Positions 59,701-64,000 of a DNA stretch of 64,000 bases are shown here, in pieces; position 1 is the stretch's first letter; each line of letters starts with the position of its first letter. The notes below the pieces were generated by a model. The model searched no databases and was not told where the DNA came from. It worked only from the letters and a program-made list of their open reading frames with translations. The stretch spans positions 1,060,501 to 1,124,500 of the forward strand of contig SMMW01000145.1 in the NCBI GenBank assembly GCA_004794655.1. The letters are read 5' to 3'. The position numbers were made by a program, and so were the translations under genes. This stretch comes from Marisa cornuarietis (Eukaryota; Mollusca; Gastropoda; Architaenioglossa; Ampullariidae).

Positions 59701-62700
59701 ATAACATGGATAATAAAGTTCACCAGCAAGCTGAATGGAAAGTGGGCTGTAAAACAGCTGATAAGCAGCTGAATTTGAATAAACAAACGAGCAATCTCTC
59801 TCCTCCTCCTCCTCCACAAAAGGAGGAGGTTACAAACGGGATAATCAGCTGTGACCCACAGCCCTGACCTCAGTTCCGTAAGACCGCAGACGACAGCCTA
59901 CTGTCCATGGCGGCCCTCGCGACCACTCACCCTCACCACATAACACCCAGAAGGGATTTCAGTAGTCGCCGCCTGCAGTCGCCTCTGATCAGGGTCAGTC
60001 GGTTCTCTGTCGCTTTTCAACCCTCAACCCTCTCCACAGCGACGACAAGCACCGAGGAGAGATGTGGCCCAGGGACGGATGACCTTATGACCTCATGCAT
60101 AACGTCTGTCTCTGCAACCAACACAGGAGGAGGACGAGCAGAGACCCAACTGGACGGACGCCCGTCTGTCAGCGGGATGGTGTGATGGTATCAAAATACC
60201 ATGAACCTAACGCCATGGCAAGAGGTCACAGAGCCGGGGATTCTCCATCCACCAATCGTCTCGCTCTCTGCAACATGCCGCCCCACAGTCGTGCTGCTGA
60301 CTGTAGTTTGGTTGCCCACTGCGACAGCTGTCAACCTATTGCTTTATATAGCGGGATGGAAGAACCTTATATGATGTGACGATGAACAGTTTCACAAATT
60401 CCTTGCAACACTACAAATGGTACTACAGCGGACATCAAGCTTCACTGTCAATGTAGAAGACAAAGACTATATTTATTCTCAGGCGGTGTTAGAACATGTA
60501 TTGCGAGGTGTTCTGGAATGAAATTTTGTTCTGGTGTCAGGATGTGTTGTTAAAACAGATGAATGTCTCTGTAAATAATGGTAATTAATGCCAGCAAGTT
60601 GACGACTAGAGGAGGGAAGACCAGACCTAACAATGGTATGACATGTTGAGGACAACACCTGTTGCCGACCAACGCAGGTCAACAAAGCAGCTACCAAAGT
60701 CTTTCTTACCCCACAACATACATCACGGTACAGCTCCAGGGTACACCATCAGTTTCAGGATAATAGTTACTACGCTACAACAGTGACTTCAAAGAACATT
60801 GATAACGATACAGCGGAAACTTCACAGCAACATGTCTCGTGATAACAGTCTGGTCGTTGAGCTGATCCACCTGCCAGGTGAGGTGACGCGTGTTCAGCTC
60901 CAGTGTCCATTGTGATTCGTGCATTAACCGTCACAGTTCGTCTTTTTTCATCAAATCTTTTCATCATATCAGTACATACCGCCATAGTTCTTCAATATGA
61001 ACATAGCACCCATCTAGCTTTACTACTGTATATGTTTTAATAATTATAACACTGAACACGTTGCTGTTCTAATCTGCAGCATACGCCCAATCTTAACAAC
61101 CAGAGCCATGTGGTGTCAAGGTCCTTTAGGAAGAACCACAAATTCTCAGTCCTCTGAAAGTGAAAGCAACGATATAGTCACCAGAAGAGTTAAGAAGGGC
61201 TGGTGGTCATAAGGAAGAAAATTAAGGGAACAGTGTACCGTCGAGCTCAAACATACTCTCACAAACAAATGTTAGCAGCCATCTAGAAAGGCTGACAGCT
61301 GAATCTTCACTGCAGTTGACTATAAGGCTACTCACTGCTGAAGATACATGAAGTTACTGATCGCTCCTTGTTATGGTGGCTGTCATCAAATATCTATTCT
61401 GGAAAATTATATATAAGATTGAAAAAGTTCACAGATGAAACACGCGTCCTCCAGAAACTCCAGTAAAGGGTAGGCAAACAGTTGTTGCTGGTAACACAAC
61501 ACGAAGGTCGTAATCGTCAATGAAAGATTGTTGTCACGCACCATGAGAGTCACGAGCACTCTAGAACTCGTCGACATCAATAGCCAGCACTACACGTCAC
61601 CACCAGAACAAGCAATCGAGCCACCAAAGAAGAAAACAGGGAAGAAGGAAGAACAAAAAGCAAAAATTCATCATTTCCATCTCGCTGACGCCTATCATGT
61701 CCAGCAGTACTGTGAGGATTTGATGTGGAGTATGACGATGCAAGGAGGAAGGGAGGGTTGCCGAGGACAGCGATGATGGGAGCAGCGACGAAGAATCATC
61801 AAAAAAAATAGATCGATTGATGATGAGCATTGGAGACAGCTAAGACTATGAGTGATTGGAGAGAGCGCAGAGAAGAAGAACGACAGAGCGCCAGAGAGTG
61901 AGTGAGAGGGAGAGAGAGGAAGAGATAACGATGACAACCACATTGCGCCATGTGTCCGGGTATTGATCGAGACCGCAAATCAAACTGAGGGCTTTGACGT
62001 CACGCTGCTCTGGCACGGTGGGCAACAGTTGCCCTCGGTGTCACTGACACTCCGACACTGTACTATCCCTGTCAATGTATACAAAGCCGAACTACTGACA
62101 GTCAAAGAATTTGATCACAATTTGTACCTAAATGCCTGGAGCAAACAAACGAAAAGAAATTCATAGAAGGTGGGGTTAAGCGCTGGAGCGCAGAGGAAAA
62201 AGGGGAGACAATAAGTTACGGAGAAATGCTCACTTTCCGACTGAAAAAAAAATATTCAAAGCGTTCAAACATTATTTCACGAAAGTCTGGTGGATATACA
62301 AGATATGTGCAATCGTAAAATAATCCTTGATAAATCGACTATAAATCAAAGTAACACAACAGCCTCATTAATTGTCCTAAAACCCCTCATCGCTCTCTCT
62401 CTCTCTCTCTCGCTACATCATAATAATCGCACCTCCACTAACATGAGTTGCCGAGGGGAGATCACCGAGGACAAACCGTCACCCACCGAGACGTCTTGTG
62501 TGACGTCATCAAACACAAAACATTCCAAAGGTAACCTTCGGAGGCCTCGGACCTCATTTTAGTGGCCGGACTATGCCAGGTAACCGACGACTTTCGGATC
62601 AAGAGAGAGTCCGCTCGGTCCACTAACGATCGCGAGTACGGAAGGTGGAAGGTCGGAGCACGCGGAATGGTGGAGCGACCCACACGCCATCAAACGGTTG

Positions 62701-63074
62701 GAGCGGCCCACGGATAAGGTGTGGCTACCTACTGGACTTGACGGCCACGGCTGTCCAGGAGATGAAGCTGGCACCATCAGCAGTCTTGAAGATCGTCAGG
62801 TTGCAGCCGAAGGGCCAGCTCTCGCCTTCCGCTATATCCAGCACCAGCGCCCTCAGGCGGGTCCTGTGCGAGTCTCGCTCGTCAAAGACGCAGGAGGAGA
62901 ATCTGTCGGAGGTGGCACACTCCTTGGTCTTGAGGTTGACATTGGCCAACATTTTCTTCTCGCGTTCGCTGTACAGCACCATCGACAGCAGGTCCTTGTC
63001 GGAGGGCAGCGGCTCTCCAGAACATTCCACCTCCAGCACATGATCGTGGCCTTGGAAGGCCCCCCATTTCAGTC
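43691..63074 (-). CDS. Single-pass membrane protein with four-Cys (Ig-like) ectodomain, 5'-partial, five exons
   Basis: Exons in transcript order: 62733-63074, 54730-54792, 45314-45409, 44753-44932, 43691-43860. Every junction has GT-AG and the same phase (each exon begins with two bases and ends with one base of a split codon), so the five join into one frame of about 283 residues. The order is an extracellular domain with four Cys and an NLT glycosylation site, a Thr-rich, mucin-like stalk, a hydrophobic span rich in Ile, Leu and Val, a run of five Arg as stop-transfer signal, and a cytoplasmic tail with Tyr-rich and YxxL sequence. This is a type I receptor or adhesion layout; the domain is probably an immunoglobulin-superfamily relative such as occurs in expanded molluscan sets (inference). 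Signal peptide and any further ectodomains lie beyond 63.1 kb. Introns are 7.9, 9.3, 0.4 and 0.9 kb. Confidence 0.85.
44131..44530. repeat. Minisatellite, unit about 50 bases, about eight copies
   Basis: TAGCTTTATAT-GATAATA-TGGCTACAGGTGAAG-GAGACA units start near 44141, 44193, 44243, 44287, 44341, 44391, 44448 and 44499, diverged from each other. It lies in the last intron of the membrane-protein gene. Confidence 0.75.
44753..44932 (-). CDS. Exon: Arg-rich juxtamembrane cytoplasmic segment
   Basis: Acceptor TTCACGTGCAG, 59 whole codons, donor ATTCCAG|gtgagt. It opens with five Arg, then RAANRESLLSARNEP, a Gly run, YRTTRSTTTFPAPG and a final YQKSIP. The basic start fits the positive-inside rule. 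The rest is probably disordered, with Ser/Thr/Tyr that could be phosphorylated. Confidence 0.8.
45314..45409 (-). CDS. Exon: transmembrane segment
   Basis: Acceptor TTGTTGTTGCAG, 31 whole codons, donor GTCGAG|gtgagt. Four consecutive Ile are followed by GLVLLIFFAALCVILIIL, closed by QCR: a single membrane span of about 24 residues, with the positive charges of the next exon on its cytoplasmic side. Confidence 0.85.
47870..48240. repeat. Degenerate tandem repeat, unit about 60 bases
   Basis: Units of the form GCAGTGTTA(C/G)TATG-AATTCTGTTA-TCT-AC-TTAACCCTT recur about six times with strong divergence. Confidence 0.6.
49320..49575 (+). mobile_element. tRNA-derived SINE, family 3
   Basis: The tRNA-like head at about 49347-49410 has GAGTGGTTAGAGCGCTGGCG (A-box region) and GGTTCAATGCC (B-box). 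The body shares blocks with 23925-24055 on the other strand. No target duplication resolved. Confidence 0.65.
51225..51480. repeat. Degenerate tandem repeat, unit about 70 bases, three copies
   Basis: GGCATATCAGACGGTATTACAA, GGTATGTCCGACGATATTACAA and a third version with ATGTGCCACCCGACATTACA share order and spacing. Confidence 0.55.
54556..54600. repeat. (ACAG)n microsatellite
   Basis: About eleven perfect ACAG/CAGA units, 130 bases from the stalk exon. Confidence 0.9.
54730..54792 (-). CDS. Exon: threonine-rich stalk
   Basis: Acceptor GTACTTTCAG and donor GGAAC|gtgagt bracket 63 bases, phase 1 on both sides. Fourteen of its 20 whole codons are Thr, with Ser, Gln and a final LPPE, so it is probably heavily O-glycosylated and holds the ectodomain away from the membrane. 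Its short length makes it easy to miss; the phase match to both neighbours is the main support. Confidence 0.75.
55908..56005. repeat. 39-base tandem repeat, 2.5 copies
   Basis: ACAATATCAGTTTATTATTA repeats at 55908, 55947 and 55986 with one change between the first two units. Confidence 0.9.
56654..56711. repeat. (ATG)n microsatellite
   Basis: About 19 ATG triplets; gives a spurious poly-Met frame. Confidence 0.95.
57005..57184 (-). mobile_element. tRNA-derived SINE, family 2
   Basis: The reverse complement has GTGGCGCAACAGTTAGCGCC and GGTTCAGATCTCG, and ends with TTAGTTGCTGGCTCGGC. It abuts a (GTGA)n microsatellite at its head side. Confidence 0.8.
62733..63074 (-). CDS. Exon: extracellular four-Cys domain
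   Basis: Acceptor CTCGCTCCCTAG, 113 whole codons, donor AAGTCCA|gtaggt. It starts LKWGAF and has Cys at exon residues 17, 52, 61 and 90. The middle is charged (YSEREKKMLANVNLK, FDERDSHRTRLRAL). Near the end come GESWPFGCNLTIF and ISWTAVAVKS. The W near the start, FxC near the end and a final beta-strand-like run suit an Ig-type sandwich with an extra Cys pair. A phase 1-1 exon is typical of shuffled extracellular domains. Codons are clearly more GC-rich than the flanks. Confidence 0.8.
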
Positions 63075-64000
63075 CTAGGGAGCGAGAGAAACACACAATT
63101 CTGGATTAAATTAACGAAGTAATCATAAAAAAGGAAGCGCTGGCATAACGATTTGATGTGGCTACATTTTTTTTCTTTTACCTTTTCTTATTTTCATTTA
63201 ATCAGTCTCTCTCTCACACGTCTACACACACATACACACACAGACTCTCTCTCTCTCTCTCACGCACATACGTTTTACAAACACAGTTCTCTCTCTCACA
63301 CACACACACACACATCCACACACACATGCACAGGCACGGACATTCAATCACGAACTGAAACACATAAACCTTCGCTTGCGCGCGCGCGCGCACACACACA
63401 CACACACACAATCCGAGTGTCCTGTCCAATCATATTTTTTTTTATTATTTTCTGGCGAAGAAGCCGCAGGCAGGCTAAGGCGAGTAGAGTGTACACACGA
63501 GAAGACTGGAGCTAAAAGAAGCAATGATCTAAGATATGAATCACTGGCACTGAGAGCTCTCTACACGGCCTGCAGTTCGATAACTCACGCGACTGCTAGG
63601 CAGCGAGCGCTTGCACCAGAGTCATCAAGCCGCCAGCATCCCAACGATACGGTTTCCTCCTCCCAGCCGAGCGGGACAAATGGAAGAATAATGTTTCCGT
63701 GTCTTTATTCTACTTCCACGGGCCGTTCTTAAACTGGTCCTAACTGTAGCCACCAAAGGCTGTCAGAGCCTGCATCACTCAAACAATAGCACTTATCCTG
63801 ACGACTCCTCCCTTTCACATAAAATGATATAGATGTGTATTAGTTCTGGTTACCAACTTACAACACATCCGTGCCTTGTTTCTTTTATTGCAACAATAAA
63901 CTGCGCCAGTTCAGGCGAAATGTTAGGACTTTTTATGATGTTACTCATACCAGAGAGTGGCTATGAAACATCAGCTACAACTACAACACCCTCTGGAGTG
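63075..64000. other. Intron start upstream of the Ig-like exon; simple repeats
   Basis: Pyrimidine-rich and CA-rich tracts (63215-63412). No upstream exon or signal peptide recognised before the window ends. Confidence 0.5.

Larger units (their letters stand above)
54793..62732 (-). other. Second large intron of the membrane-protein gene
   Basis: 7.9 kb. Contains a 39-base tandem repeat (55908-56005), an (ATG)n tract (about 56654-56711), a family 2 SINE (57005-57184), a (GTGA)n tract (57184-57230), and GT and GA repeats. Plus-strand frames at 61528-61776 and 61966-62166 are protein-like in places (KKKTGKKEEQKAKIHHFHL; NVYKAELLTVKEFDHNLYL) but unrecognised and short. Confidence 0.5.

Overview
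This 64 kb window is eukaryotic nuclear DNA from an animal, most likely a gastropod mollusc. That placement is inferred from the gene types and the repeat load, not from a database match. The sequence is AT-rich and gene-poor, with GT-AG introns of hundreds of bases to several kilobases. It is crowded with CA/GT and TCA microsatellites, minisatellites, three tRNA-derived SINE families, decayed LINEs and foldback or terminal-inverted-repeat elements. Most long open frames are accidental.

Left half (about 4-28 kb): a local multigene family of small secreted cysteine-rich peptides. Four duplicated units are recognisable: A (about 4.0-8.2 kb, minus), B (about 17.4-19.2 kb, minus), C (about 21.3-23.3 kb, plus, inverted) and D (about 25.2-28.0 kb, minus). 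The gene model has a 69-base exon encoding a 23-residue signal peptide (starts MKL, ends LVDG, phase-0 donor). A second exon starts at the first Cys of a C-C-CC-C-C framework of the inhibitor-cystine-knot (knottin) type. B and C look intact. A keeps only the signal exon. D keeps a second exon with an in-frame stop and no acceptor. A dinucleotide-repeat tract lies just upstream of the second exon in B, C and D. I found no recognised name for the family; it resembles venom or defence peptides only in its framework.

Middle (28-38 kb): plus-strand exon candidates at 30.4-31.85 kb, possibly the C-terminal part of a vanin/biotinidase-like protein, one split by a SINE with 13-base target duplications. 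Next come a hairpin element, a decayed CR1/L2/Rex1-group LINE on the minus strand (32.85-35.4 kb), unexplained open blocks at 36.3-37.1 kb and a small TIR element at 38 kb.

Right half (43-63 kb): the 3' part of a minus-strand gene for a single-pass membrane protein. Five exons with matching phases encode a four-Cys extracellular domain, a Thr-rich stalk, a membrane span, an Arg-rich juxtamembrane segment and a Tyr-containing cytoplasmic tail. Its two large introns (9.3 and 7.9 kb) hold minisatellites, a SINE and no second gene that I can support. The 5' end lies beyond the window.

At about 15.0-16.1 kb there is a candidate plus-strand TATA promoter with untranslated exons, carrying a SINE at the expected start site.
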